A model generated the notes under the pieces. It saw only the letters and a list, made by a program, of their open reading frames with translations. It did no database searches and was not told where the DNA came from. This document shows, piece by piece, positions 18,787 through 27,931 of a stretch of 64,000 nt of DNA. A program made the position numbers and the translations under genes. Position 1 is the stretch's first letter; the number at the start of each line of letters is the position of its first letter. Source of the stretch: Gallionella sp. (lineage in GTDB: Bacteria > Pseudomonadota > Gammaproteobacteria > Burkholderiales > Gallionellaceae); NCBI GenBank assembly GCA_028707275.1, contig JAQTUP010000005.1:124001-188000 (forward strand). Direction: 5' to 3'.

Positions 18787-20520
18787 TTACACCTTGGTGC
18801 GACGAATGATAGCGCATTTCGGGCACCAGCTTCCCTTCTTCACGTTGCCTGCCTTTGCATCCCATTCATGACCATGAACGCATTTCCATCGATGCATAAA
18901 CCGAGTACCTTCGTATATTTTTGAAAGGAATTCACCGTCCCTTGATTGCGCCAGTGCATGCATGTCCTTGATAGTCAGCCGTTGTGCATTGGAGCGATGT
19001 TTGATGCCGCAAAGTGGGCACCATCGACCAGCTGTTTTGATCGAGCTGGAGGGCGCCTCCCATTCGTGCCCCTCTGCGCACCGCCAACGCAATTTTGTGG
19101 CACGGTTAATATAGGCCGTTGAGAGGAGTATCCCACCTTTCATTTTTGCGGCAGCTCTTAGTTCGTCTAGGGGATTTTCCTCATAAACCGGCAAAGTCGT
19201 AATGTCGATAGGTTCAGTACGTGGAACCAAAATGTTAGCACTTGCACATTCTGCTCTGACGAAGCTCTCAATCTCATCGTGGGGAACCGTATAAGGAACT
19301 TCTACAAGTGCGATACCGTGTACCAGACATAGGGCAGCCCGCCATTGGTCATCTTGCTGCCGTAAGTTAAAAGCATCCTCAGTTGCATGAAAAAATTCTA
19401 TTTCCTTGAAGTGCTGGACACCGTGGTACTCGAAGGCCACACCCAACTCTTCAGCATAACCATCCAGCTCCATCCAGTTCCCGCGCGTATTGCGCAACCA
19501 TGATGGTCTCGCTTTCGGAAATGCTGTCTCAAATAGCTTCTCGAAGATTGCACGGCAGATTCTTTCGCTGACACCGGCACCACAGATCGGGCACCAGCTT
19601 TTGTTGTGCTTCACGTTACGGAGGTTCGCTTCCCACTCATGTCCACGGGCGCAGCGCCAGCGAAGATTAACCTCGCTGTCGTCATATTTTTCGGATAGAC
19701 ATTCGCCGCCCCTCGAATGGGCCAGCGACTTAATCTCATCCATGGGCATCCGCTGGCGGGCAGCTCGGGATTCTGCTCCGCATTTCCGGCACCAATGCCC
19801 GCTCAGAATATCGTTGGGTTTTGCCTCCCATTCGTGGCCCTCCGCACAACGCCAATTTAGCTTTGTGAGGGCATTGACTATCACCTCAGAAAGGCATTCT
19901 CCTCCCATGGATTGCGCCAAGGTTTGCATCTCATCGATGGTAAGTCTGGCTCGCCTAGCACATTTTGGACACCAACATCCTTGATTTCGAATATGGCTTG
20001 GGATCGCCTCCCACTCATGCCCTATGCCACATCGCCATCTGAGCTTTATGTCTTGCCCTTGATAAGATTCAGAAAGACATTCACCACCCTTGGCTCTCGC
20101 CAGTTTCTGCATATCTTCCAGTGTCAGGCTTCGATTTAACCGTGCACAGATCGGACACCAGCTACCATCGTTTCGAATTTTTCCTAAAGTCGCTTGCCAC
20201 TCATGACCCTTTGAGCAGCGCCACTTGAGCTTGTCATCTTTATTCCCGAGATACTCATGAGCTAAGCATTCACCACCCTTGGATTTGGCCAATTCTTGAA
20301 TTTCAGCAAGAGGAGTTCGACGTTTGTTGGCCGTAGCCTCAGCCGCACACTGTCTGCACCAAGTGCCTGTCTTGACCGAACTTGCGACAGCTTCCCATTC
20401 ATGGCGGTTTGCGCAACGCCAGCGCAGCTTACTTTTACTGCCTTCGTAGGACTTGGACAGGCACAAGCCTCCCCGCGCCTCTGCGATGACCTTCATATCT
20501 TCAAGAGTAAGTTTTTTCAC
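18787..20520 (-). CDS. Seven-repeat zinc-ribbon protein with a central VSR/PD-(D/E)XK-like nuclease domain
   Basis: 577 residues; start GTG 20520 (no better start; an earlier ATG is closed by a stop). Seven repeats of about 60 residues each follow the plan LxxxA...GGECLS...KLRWRC...GHEWEA...WCPxC. Each carries a C-x3-H and a C-x2-C pair (Cys36/His40/Cys55/Cys58; Cys102; Cys164; Cys225; Cys290; Cys481; Cys547), like the DUF4379-type probable zinc ribbon. Between repeats 5 and 6, at about residues 316-415, sits a nuclease-like domain with an acidic helix (FEKLFETAF), WMELDGY (Asp353), VAFEYHGVQHF (Glu364) and a last motif DDQWRAALC, where Arg replaces the usual Lys. It stands alone, on the opposite strand, next to a TA remnant. 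Probably a DNA-binding nuclease of defence or mobile origin; the function is inference. Confidence 0.85.
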   Translation of the reverse strand: MKKLTLEDMKVIAEARGGLCLSKSYEGSKSKLRWRCANRHEWEAVASSVKTGTWCRQCAAEATANKRRTPLAEIQELAKSKGGECLAHEYLGNKDDKLKWRCSKGHEWQATLGKIRNDGSWCPICARLNRSLTLEDMQKLARAKGGECLSESYQGQDIKLRWRCGIGHEWEAIPSHIRNQGCWCPKCARRARLTIDEMQTLAQSMGGECLSEVIVNALTKLNWRCAEGHEWEAKPNDILSGHWCRKCGAESRAARQRMPMDEIKSLAHSRGGECLSEKYDDSEVNLRWRCARGHEWEANLRNVKHNKSWCPICGAGVSERICRAIFEKLFETAFPKARPSWLRNTRGNWMELDGYAEELGVAFEYHGVQHFKEIEFFHATEDAFNLRQQDDQWRAALCLVHGIALVEVPYTVPHDEIESFVRAECASANILVPRTEPIDITTLPVYEENPLDELRAAAKMKGGILLSTAYINRATKLRWRCAEGHEWEAPSSSIKTAGRWCPLCGIKHRSNAQRLTIKDMHALAQSRDGEFLSKIYEGTRFMHRWKCVHGHEWDAKAGNVKKGSWCPKCAIIRRTKV

Positions 20521-20688
20521 GATTATTAAGGCTTCATTTATTCACCATGCCGCAATATTGCGTGTCACGGCGTCGATGAGATATTGGAAATATCTTGGTG
20601 AGACTTATTGCGTGTGGTCTTGCAATGCAACTGCGCAGGTATCTGTTCCGGTATCAACTGCGGGTCGTTATACTTTTAACGGCTTAAT

Positions 20689-21018
20689 TCAAGCTTGGTG
20701 AACCGTATGCGTCTCAAAAGTAACGTTGAGCACCTTCCTGATGGCTGAAAAAACTGCGGACAGACTTTCCATGGTTGGATTTCCGCGAGCAGAAAGCATG
20801 CGATGCACGCTCTTGCTCGGGCGGTTGGTCGCCGTGGCGATTTGCTCAAAACCCACGGTCGCATTAACCACATCGCGCAGCAATAAGCGAGATGCCTCCG
20901 CCTCCCCATTGAGGAACATATCTGTTGCCTCTCTCAACAGTGCTTCAGCAAATGCCGGGTCTGCTTTGATCCTGGCTTGTAATGTTTTACTTGAATCTAC
21001 AGTGAGCTGTCCCATCAT
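20689..21018 (-). CDS. Addiction-module antitoxin, HTH type (HI1420/COG3636-like)
   Basis: 109 residues. The helix-turn-helix is in the C-terminal half (GFEQIATATNRPSKSVHRML, then NPTMESLSAVFSAIRKVLNV), matching the family of probable addiction-module antidotes that follow a short RelE-superfamily killer protein. The N-terminal part (ADPAFAEALLREATDMFLNGE) contains the usual region for contact with the toxin. It overlaps the toxin frame by 4 bp at 21015-21018 and is downstream of it, the standard toxin-first order for this family. It should repress its own promoter. The reading frame is intact, while the toxin is interrupted. Confidence 0.85.
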   Translation of the reverse strand: MMGQLTVDSSKTLQARIKADPAFAEALLREATDMFLNGEAEASRLLLRDVVNATVGFEQIATATNRPSKSVHRMLSARGNPTMESLSAVFSAIRKVLNVTFETHTVHQA

Positions 21019-21359
21019 TTATCCTTTTTCTTTAATATGGCCTTACGGGTATCGTAATCATCGCGCAGTTTTTTCGCCTGCTTGATATCAGCCGTCTGGC
21101 CGTTCTTTGTGCCGCCGCCAAGCAGCACAATTAATATATCGCCGTCATGGATGAGGTAAATCCGAATTCCCGGCCCCCAATCTATTCGGTATTCCTTGAG
21201 TGTTCCGTCTATGGGTTTTACGTTCCCCAAACTGCCAGCCATCATGCGCGCACGGGCAGCGGCCACCTTTGCCGCATATTCAATGGGCAACTCATTGAAT
21301 CACTCGCTGTAGTAGTTCTTCTGTTCGCAGGTTACGTATTCTTCAATCCTGATAGTCAT
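21015..21359 (-). pseudogene. RelE-superfamily killer toxin (HI1419/COG3657-like) with an in-frame TGA
   Basis: From ATG 21359 the frame reads MTIRIEEYVTCEQKNYYSE, then TGA (21302-21300), then FNELPIEYAAKVAAARARM and on to the normal end. Family members have Trp in the E-W-F motif at the TGA position, so a single TGG-to-TGA change explains the break. The rest (LKEYRIDWGPGIRIYLI, LGGGTKNGQTADIKQAKKL) is well conserved. Restart at TTG 21290 could give a 91-residue N-truncated protein lacking the first helix, which is probably inactive. The alternatives are a sequencing error or stop-codon readthrough. The antitoxin behind it is intact. Confidence 0.8.
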
Positions 21360-21681
21360 GGTGAATAGTAACCTACAGGTTACTTTGCGACAAGAAGTAA
21401 TGCAGCGTGAATTTGTAAAAGTTGCAATCAGAGAGTAATCTTCCGGTGGAATCGCGCGGCTTTCCACAAAGTGCAGGTTGCGCGCCGCCTCCGTGTCGCC
21501 GGGCGCGCTTTTCTGATCGCTTGCAGGGATATGCCGCCGCATTGGTGATAGAATTCGCCAGCCCTGTACCTGGTACAGGCACGCCCGTTTTCCTCATCCC
21601 GAGTGTTCCGAAGTGTCTGTTGTGCATGCCAGGCTGGGGGGAAACGATATGCTCTGCGAGTTTTACGTTAACCTGCGCACT

Positions 21682-23463
21682 ATGACTTTATCCAGCACCC
21701 AGCTTTATTTTCGTCTTCTGAAATACGTCAAGCCTTACTGGCGCACCTTTGCAATTTCACTGCTGGGCATGATGGTGGTCGCGGCCACGGAACCCCTGGT
21801 GCCGGCCCTGATGAAGCCGATGCTCGACGGCACATTCGTCCACAAGGATCAGGAGATGATGCGCATCGTGCCGGTCGTCATCATCCTGATCTTTCTGATA
21901 CGCGGCATCGCCACCTTTGTCGGTACCCTGGCGATCGGCTGGGTGGGCAATAAACTGGTCATGGACTTGCGCGAGGAAATGTTCGCCAAGCTGTTGCGTC
22001 TGCCTACCGGTTATTACGATGAACATGCCACAGGTTCGCTGCTCTCCAAGCTGACGTATGACGTGACTCAGGTCACCAATGCTGCGACGGTGGTCGTGAC
22101 GATTTCGGTGCGCGACTCCATCGTCATGGCAGGCCTGCTGGGCTGGCTGTTTTATCTCAACTGGAAACTGACCCTGCTCACTTTGCTGATGGCGCCGGTC
22201 ATCGCCTTGATTATCAGCACCATCAGCCGCCGCATGCGCCTCTCCAGCCGCGATTCCCAGCAATCCATGGGGGATATGACGCAAGTGATCGAGGAGAGCG
22301 TGTCCGCGCACAAGGTGGTCAAGCTGTTCGGCGGTCAGCAGTATGAGCGGGATCGTTTTCACGAACAGGCCAACTGGGTGCGCCGCCATGCGATGAAACA
22401 GGCCTCGGCGGGTGCTGCCAACGTGCCCATCGTGCAGATGGTCGCGGCGGTGGCATTAGCCGTCGTGGTGTATCTGGCAACCTTGCAGTCGAATGCCGAT
22501 GAAGTCACGGTAGGCGGGTTTGTCTCGTTCATCATGGCGATGCTGATGCTCACCGCGCCACTCAAGCGCCTGACCGGCGTGAGCGAATATTTGCAGCGGG
22601 GTTTGGCCGCCGCCGAGAGCGTTTTTGCGCTGCTGGACACGACAGGCGAACAGGATCAGGGGACGGTTGCGGTCGGCCGGGTGCGCGGTGAGCTGCACTT
22701 CAACAACGTGCAGTTTACCTATGCAGAAGACGCGCGCGCGGTGCTGAAAAATATTGTGCTCGATATTCGTGCAGGCGAAAATGTCGCTTTTGTCGGCGCA
22801 TCCGGCAGCGGCAAGACGACGCTGGCTAATCTGGTGCCGCGCTTTTATACGGCCACCGGCGGCGAAATTCGCCTGGACGGACACAACCTCACCGATCTGA
22901 CGCTCTCCAGCCTGCGCGCCAACATCGCGCTGGTCAGCCAGGAAGTGGTGCTGTTTAACGACACGATTTCGGCGAACATCGCCTACGGGCAGATGCGTGA
23001 GGTCTGTGAGTCTGAAATCATTGCGGCGGCAACAGCCGCCCATGCGATGGAATTCATCCGTGAATGGCCGGCGGGTCTGAATACGCTGGTAGGCGAGCGC
23101 GGCGTGAAACTCTCCGGTGGCCAGCGGCAGCGCATCGCGATTGCCCGCGCCATTCTCAAGGATGCGCCGGTGCTGATCCTGGATGAGGCCACTTCCGCGC
23201 TGGATTCGGAATCGGAACGCCACGTTCAGGCGGCGCTCGAAACCCTGATGCAGGGGCGCACTACGCTGGTCATCGCGCACCGCCTGTCTACCATCGAAAA
23301 AGCCGACCGGATTGTCGTGTTGCAAAAAGGCGAAATCGCGGAGATCGGCACGCACGCCGAGCTGCTGGCAAAAAACGGCGTGTACGCACAACTGCACCGC
23401 ATTCAGTTTGCGCCGACGTTCAACGCCACGGCGGACGGGATTAACGCGACGGCCGAGGGGTGA
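21682..23463 (+). CDS. msbA: Lipid A/phospholipid flippase, ABC exporter
   Basis: Half-transporter that flips lipid A-core across the inner membrane. Six membrane helices fill roughly residues 15-300, followed by the ATPase: Walker A GASGSGKTT, Q-loop VSQEVVLFNDT, signature LSGGQRQRIAIARA, Walker B LILDEATSALD and the switch His in IAHRLST. 593 residues from ATG 21682, whose MTLSSTQLYFRLLKYVKPYWR is typical of the family. ATG 21649 adds 11 residues and has a GGGGG-type ribosome site about 8 nt upstream, so it is a real alternative. It is a core gene sitting inside an accessory region and converges with the hemerythrin gene. Confidence 0.93.
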   Translation: MTLSSTQLYFRLLKYVKPYWRTFAISLLGMMVVAATEPLVPALMKPMLDGTFVHKDQEMMRIVPVVIILIFLIRGIATFVGTLAIGWVGNKLVMDLREEMFAKLLRLPTGYYDEHATGSLLSKLTYDVTQVTNAATVVVTISVRDSIVMAGLLGWLFYLNWKLTLLTLLMAPVIALIISTISRRMRLSSRDSQQSMGDMTQVIEESVSAHKVVKLFGGQQYERDRFHEQANWVRRHAMKQASAGAANVPIVQMVAAVALAVVVYLATLQSNADEVTVGGFVSFIMAMLMLTAPLKRLTGVSEYLQRGLAAAESVFALLDTTGEQDQGTVAVGRVRGELHFNNVQFTYAEDARAVLKNIVLDIRAGENVAFVGASGSGKTTLANLVPRFYTATGGEIRLDGHNLTDLTLSSLRANIALVSQEVVLFNDTISANIAYGQMREVCESEIIAAATAAHAMEFIREWPAGLNTLVGERGVKLSGGQRQRIAIARAILKDAPVLILDEATSALDSESERHVQAALETLMQGRTTLVIAHRLSTIEKADRIVVLQKGEIAEIGTHAELLAKNGVYAQLHRIQFAPTFNATADGINATAEG

Positions 23464-23478
23464 TGGCGCGCGGCTAAA

Positions 23479-23985
23479 TCAGGCAGTCTGCCAGATCTGC
23501 CACCACTGTCTCTTGGCGCTTGTCATGGAGGCGAACTCAGCATTGGCTTGTCGTTCCCAGGATTCGGTCGAGAATCCGGCCTGTTGCAGCGCCGCGCTGT
23601 ACTTCGTGTCGCAACCCTGGATATGTTCCCTGAGCCAGGTGCGCAAAAAGCTCAGCAGTTCAAAATAGACAGGCTTCTCTTCGAGCATATATTTATTGGA
23701 GATCTGGTTGAGTTCTGCGATCAGATTCTTGTGCACAAGCATGTGGCTGTCGATGTCTTCGTAGTCGGCCAGCCTCATCAGGCGCTCTTCCAGGGTAAAG
23801 TGGGTCTGGGTATAGCTCATCAGCGCATCCAGTATGCCGCCGATGACCTTGTTGCCTTCGCGCCTGGATACGGCCACGAACATGCGGTTGAGAATATTCA
23901 CCAGTTCCTGATGCTGATCGTCGATGGTTTTGATGCCCACGCTGTAGTCGCTGGACCATTTGAAAAAAACTTCGTTAGTTGTCAT
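23479..23985 (-). CDS. Bacteriohemerythrin
   Basis: Cytoplasmic di-iron oxygen-binding protein of 168 residues. The start is ATG 23985 with GGAG 8 nt upstream; an in-frame start at 24030 would run through the ribosome site. All iron ligands are present: DDQHQELV (His), THFTLEERLM (His and Glu), HMLVHKNL (two His), and REHIQGCDTKY (His and Asp). The C-terminus is extended by about 35 residues (ALQQAGFSTESW...IWQTA) beyond the four-helix core. Such proteins store or deliver O2 in microaerobic bacteria, which suits a low-oxygen lifestyle. It is convergent with msbA. Confidence 0.92.
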   Translation of the reverse strand: MTTNEVFFKWSSDYSVGIKTIDDQHQELVNILNRMFVAVSRREGNKVIGGILDALMSYTQTHFTLEERLMRLADYEDIDSHMLVHKNLIAELNQISNKYMLEEKPVYFELLSFLRTWLREHIQGCDTKYSAALQQAGFSTESWERQANAEFASMTSAKRQWWQIWQTA

Positions 23986-24278
23986 GTTGTTATCTCCGCG
24001 AAATAGTTGCAGCGTCAAGGATGCCTGCAAGAATTCTAACCAGTTTGCCGTGCAGGCAAAAAGAATATTATTTCACTTGTTTAGCGTTAAAGTTCATGAG
24101 CCGACAGGATTCGCAGCTTCTGCCATGGTCTCGACAGGGGATATTACCGATGCTGTGTTAAAGCAATATTACTGAATTCCGGGAAAAGCGGTTGTTGGCG
24201 GGAATGACGCAGAAACAATTCGCTGCGCGGTCAGGATTTTTTGTTGCAATGCTCAGGCGAGCGCGCAGTTCGCTGAAC
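23986..24278. other. Gene-poor stretch upstream of bacteriohemerythrin
   Basis: Together with the fragment at 24279-24419 this is a 434-bp gap between the hemerythrin and vapC genes. The first bases hold the hemerythrin ribosome site and probably its promoter. Around 24196-24208 the words GGCGGGAATGACGC resemble the right end of the MITE at 29290-29412, possibly a broken copy. No convincing gene is seen on either strand. Confidence 0.4.
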
Positions 24279-24419
24279 TCATGCAGGGAGGTAAGCGGTC
24301 TCGCCGTTGTCGCGCTTGAGGGCATACTTGTCGCGCAGTATCCCTGCGCGCTCGAACACGCTGTCGTATTCCATGCCCTTGAGCTGGGCGATCAGCGCGT
24401 ATTTGGATTGGGTGACATA
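24279..24419 (-). pseudogene. Possible C-terminal fragment of an unidentified gene
   Basis: Directly behind the vapC stop the minus-strand frame stays open for 46 codons with protein-like content (VTQSKYALIAQLKGMEYDS, then RAGILRDKYALKRDNGE, ending TAYLPA and TGA). There is no start codon with a ribosome site at its 5' end, where it runs into vapC. It looks like the tail of a gene whose front was replaced when vapBC arrived. I do not recognise the family, and chance coding is possible. Confidence 0.35.
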
Positions 24420-24848
24420 TTACGCTGGGATGTAAGGGTTGATGATCGTCAGGGGTGTTGCTTTGAAGTCATCGACATTGCGCGTAACCAAAACCAGCTG
24501 ATACCGTTGTGCAGTAGCTGCAATCAGGCTGTCCATCACTGCCAACTTCTTCCCCTGCAATTCAGCATTCGCCGAAATCTCCGCCCAGCTGTCCAGGACA
24601 TCATCGGTTATGAGCAAGATACGCCCGGCAAATTTGGTTTTCAGCGTATTGAGCCATTCTACAAGTGACCTGAAGCGTTGAGGCTGTGCAGCCCTGATTT
24701 TATACAGTCCCTTTTTTATTTCGGCACAGGTAATGCTGCTGATAAACAGGTTTTCGGGCTGCTGCTGGTTGAACCATTGAGCAACAAGCGGGTTCGGCGT
24801 TTTTTTGACGAACTCTGACAAGACGCAGGTATCAATGAGATATTTCAT
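24420..24848 (-). CDS. vapC: PIN-domain toxin ribonuclease, VapC/FitB type
   Basis: 142 residues. The acidic active site of the PIN fold is visible: MKYLIDTCVLSEF (first Asp), TCAEIKKGL (Glu) and KLAVMDSLIAATA (Asp), with TRNVDDF near the end. VapC toxins cleave tRNA or rRNA unless bound by VapB. The start codon overlaps the end of the antitoxin gene by 4 bp, the usual coupled arrangement with antitoxin first. The reading frame looks complete (the final INPYIPA is close to the family end). Confidence 0.9.
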   Translation of the reverse strand: MKYLIDTCVLSEFVKKTPNPLVAQWFNQQQPENLFISSITCAEIKKGLYKIRAAQPQRFRSLVEWLNTLKTKFAGRILLITDDVLDSWAEISANAELQGKKLAVMDSLIAATAQRYQLVLVTRNVDDFKATPLTIINPYIPA

Positions 24849-25072
24849 AGCTCGATATTCCTGCCGGTATCTTGGTCTCGTTCGAACAAGACGGCAAGCT
24901 CATCGTCGGCAATGTCGTCTGACACACGTAACTGGTCAAAAAAAGAAGGCGTTTGTTTATGCTGCTGCACGTAGTCAGCCAGAATTTTAAGGACGGCTTC
25001 CTGCGCATTTCGATAATGACCGACAGCAATTACTTCGTTAATCACTTCATCGTCCAGCGTAATGGTCGTCAT
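24845..25072 (-). CDS. vapB: VapB-type antitoxin
   Basis: 75 residues. The N-terminal part (MTTITLDDEVINEVIAVGHYRNAQEAV) fits a ribbon-helix-helix DNA-binding domain. The acidic C-terminal tail (RVSDDIADDELAVLFERDQDTG) should wrap around VapC. The ATG at 25072 is the first start after the broken phd-like frame. It is expected to repress its own promoter together with VapC. Confidence 0.85.
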   Translation of the reverse strand: MTTITLDDEVINEVIAVGHYRNAQEAVLKILADYVQQHKQTPSFFDQLRVSDDIADDELAVLFERDQDTGRNIEL

Positions 25073-25092
25073 GGCTATACTCCGTAAAATTG

Positions 25093-25172
25093 TTAAACTT
25101 TCTCGCCCGTTTCTGCCAAATCAAAAAAACCTTGGCGTTATTTCTAAGTTCTGTAAAAGCGAGCTGTCTCAT
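25093..25172 (-). pseudogene. Truncated, frameshifted Phd/YefM-type antitoxin remnant
   Basis: ATG 25172 opens MRQLAFTELRNNAKVF, the classic start of Phd/YefM antitoxins. After a run of seven T (minus strand) the family sequence continues only in another frame (FDLAETGEKV, then TAA at 25095-25093). Adding one T would restore the reading. It is thus a homopolymer frameshift in a fragment covering only about the first 27 residues. It lies just upstream of vapB and may still supply its promoter or leader. Confidence 0.55.
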
Positions 25173-25450
25173 CTCGACCTTTTGCGTATAAATAATCCAC
25201 GTCGAAATGTACAGCTGTAATCGGTCGGTGTCTATCCCGAAGGGCGAGAGAAAAAAGCATCCTTTCAGGCCTGATGCCGGGAGGTGTGCGTGTTCCGGCC
25301 GGAAAGCCGGAGTTTTAAACCGGGGCGGAATCCGGATCAACGGATACTTTTGTCATGAACATGCCCGCATTCTCGGTAGAATGCCGCCAGTGCCCGGATA
25401 ATATGGGCAGGCAATCAACACTTATACACATCTCCAACGGAATTCAATAC

Positions 25451-27931
25451 ATGCCACTAACCTTACCGCAGCTTGAACGCCATCTGTTCAAAGCGGCCGA
25501 CATCTTGCGCGGCAAGATGGATGCTTCGGAATTCAAGGAATATATTTTCGGGATGCTGTTTCTCAAACGCTGCTCTGATGTGTTCGACCAACACCGCGAG
25601 CGTGTCATTAAAGAGGAAATGGCGGCGGGCTTGAGCGAGGCCTGTGCGATTAAAAGCGCGGACGATAAAAACTGGTATATGGAAGAAGGCTCGTTCTGGG
25701 TTCCGCCGCAATCGCGTTACCAGTTCCTGCTTAACGATGCGCATCAAAACGTCGGCGACTTTCTCAATAAGGCGCTGGGCGGGCTGGAGACGGGCAACAC
25801 CAGTTTGCATGACGTGCTGGAACATATCAATTTCACCCGTAAAGTCGGCCAGAGCAAGATACCCGATATCAAACTGCGTCAGCTCATCACCCACTTCAGC
25901 CTGTTGCCTTTGCGCAATGAGGACTTTGAGTTCCCGGATCTGCTGGGCGCGGCCTATGAATATCTGATCGGCAGTTTTGCCGATTCGGCGGGTAAAAAGG
26001 GTGGCGAGTTTTATACGCCGCGTTCGGTGGTGCGCATGATGGTGCGGCTGATTAAGCCTGCGTTGCAGCATCACGTCTATGACCCGTGTTGTGGTTCCGG
26101 CGGTATGTTGATCTGCGCCAAGGAATACATCGATGAACAGGGGCAGGAAGGGCGTAAAGCCAATCTTTACGGCCAGGAAGCCAATGGTACGGTGTGGTCT
26201 ATCGCCAAGATGAACATGTTGTTGCATGGTATCAGCACCGCAGACCTGCACAACGAAGACACCCTGGCCAAACCTCAGCACGTTAAGGGGGGCGAGCTGC
26301 GCCGTTTCGACCGCATTCTCACCAATCCGCCGTTCTCCATTCCCTGGGGGACGACCGATAAAGACCAGAGCGGTCAGTCGGCCTGGGCGCCTGAGTTTCG
26401 CGCCGAGCGTTTCCCTTATGGCGAAGTGCCGCTGGGCGCCAAGAAGGCAGACATGATGTTCTTGCAGCACATGGTGGCGGTGCTGGCCGACGGCGGTCTG
26501 ATCGCCACGGTCATGCCGCACGGCGTACTGTTCCGGGGTGGCGAAGAACAAACTATCCGCGCCGGGATGATCGAAGATGACCTGCTGGAAGCGGTGATCG
26601 GCATCGCGCCGAATCTGTTTTACGGTACCGGCATTCCGGCCTGCATTCTGGTGATGCGCCAACGCGTTCAGCAGGGCGCGAATCGGGTGAGCGGCAAACC
26701 GAAAGAGCGTCAGGGCAAGGTGCTGTTCATCAATGCCGACCGCGAATACTTTGAAGGTCGCGCGCAAAACCACCTGATGCCGGAACACATCGAGAAGATC
26801 GTCACCACCTTTGAGGCATATCAAGCAGAGCCGGGTTTTTCGACCATTGTCGATAACGCAACGCTCAAGGCCAACGGCTACAACCTCAATATCCGCCGCT
26901 ATGCCGACAATGCGCCGCCACCCGAGCCGCATGATGTACGTGCGCATTTGTCAGGCGGCATTCCTAAAGCCGAGGTGAACGATCAACATCAGACGCGCCT
27001 GTTCGCCGCCCACGGACTGAACCCGCTGGATTTATTCGTCGAGCGCGATGCGAGCTATTTCGACTTCAATCCCGCGTTTGCCAATAAGGCCGAACTCAAG
27101 CCCGCCATCGAAAGCAATGCCGGGCTGCTGGCGAAGGAAGCCGCCGTTCGTGCTGCCTTTGAAGCGTGGTGGGTATTACACAGCCGACGCATCACGGAGC
27201 TTGCCGATGCACAAAGTTTCGTCGCCTTGCGTAATGAGCTATTAGCCAGCTTCAGCGCATCATTGGAACAAATCGGTCTGCTCGATCCCTTTCAGGTGCG
27301 CGGTATCGTGGCCGGATTTTGGAATCAGACCAAGTACGATTTCTTGACCTTGATGGCGCGTGGCTCGCATGGCGTGGTAGATGCCTGGCGCACCAGCATC
27401 GTCACAGCGATGGAAGACAAAGCCAGCAAAGACCGGCCGCTGGAGCACAAGCTGGTCAAGTTTCTGATGGGTGGTTTTGTCAGCGAAATCGAGGAGCTGG
27501 AAGCCAGGAAAACCGAACTCGAAGCGCAGATCAAAGCCGCCGACAAAAAAGGCGGCGATGACGAGGAGGGCGCGGGGGATGAAGCCGACGAAGATAATGT
27601 CGTAGATGAAACGCAGCTCAAGGAATGGAAGAAAGAGCTTGGCAGCCTGAAGAAAATACTCAAGGCAAAAAACGATAGCCTGACGGCAGAACTGAACCGC
27701 GCGGTTGATGCGCTGGACGGCGCACAGGCGGGTGAGTTGTTGCTGACGATTTTGCACGACGACATGAAGCAGATCGTGGAACGCTACATCAGCGCCCAGC
27801 GCCAGCAGATCGTCGCGGCGTTTGAGAACTGGTGGGACAAGTACAAGGTGACGCTAACCGAAATCGAACGCGACCGGGATGCGGCAGCCGTGCAACTTCA
27901 GCAGTATTTGCAGGGGTTGGGGTATGTTTGA
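25451..27931 (+). CDS. hsdM: Type I restriction-modification methyltransferase subunit, long form
   Basis: N6-adenine DNA methyltransferase subunit. 826 residues from ATG 25451 ([21 protein letters not shown], the HsdM N-terminal helical domain); an earlier in-frame ATG at 25355 has no family support. SAM motif I is [12 protein letters not shown] and the catalytic motif IV is NPPFSIPW. The C-terminal third (from about residue 500) is an extension absent from 500-residue HsdM proteins. It contains helical and coiled-coil-like stretches with an acidic linker ([19 protein letters not shown]). It overlaps hsdS by 8 bp. Confidence 0.95.
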   Translation: MPLTLPQLERHLFKAADILRGKMDASEFKEYIFGMLFLKRCSDVFDQHRERVIKEEMAAGLSEACAIKSADDKNWYMEEGSFWVPPQSRYQFLLNDAHQNVGDFLNKALGGLETGNTSLHDVLEHINFTRKVGQSKIPDIKLRQLITHFSLLPLRNEDFEFPDLLGAAYEYLIGSFADSAGKKGGEFYTPRSVVRMMVRLIKPALQHHVYDPCCGSGGMLICAKEYIDEQGQEGRKANLYGQEANGTVWSIAKMNMLLHGISTADLHNEDTLAKPQHVKGGELRRFDRILTNPPFSIPWGTTDKDQSGQSAWAPEFRAERFPYGEVPLGAKKADMMFLQHMVAVLADGGLIATVMPHGVLFRGGEEQTIRAGMIEDDLLEAVIGIAPNLFYGTGIPACILVMRQRVQQGANRVSGKPKERQGKVLFINADREYFEGRAQNHLMPEHIEKIVTTFEAYQAEPGFSTIVDNATLKANGYNLNIRRYADNAPPPEPHDVRAHLSGGIPKAEVNDQHQTRLFAAHGLNPLDLFVERDASYFDFNPAFANKAELKPAIESNAGLLAKEAAVRAAFEAWWVLHSRRITELADAQSFVALRNELLASFSASLEQIGLLDPFQVRGIVAGFWNQTKYDFLTLMARGSHGVVDAWRTSIVTAMEDKASKDRPLEHKLVKFLMGGFVSEIEELEARKTELEAQIKAADKKGGDDEEGAGDEADEDNVVDETQLKEWKKELGSLKKILKAKNDSLTAELNRAVDALDGAQAGELLLTILHDDMKQIVERYISAQRQQIVAAFENWWDKYKVTLTEIERDRDAAAVQLQQYLQGLGYV

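Noticed and set aside
18551-18865. 104-residue minus-strand ORF after the zinc-ribbon gene
   Set aside because: It overlaps the end of the zinc-ribbon gene in another frame, lacks a ribosome site and has no recognisable family.
25463-26947. 494-residue minus-strand ORF
   Set aside because: Antisense to hsdM, whose motifs are complete; composition (His/Arg/Ala-rich) is typical of a shadow frame.
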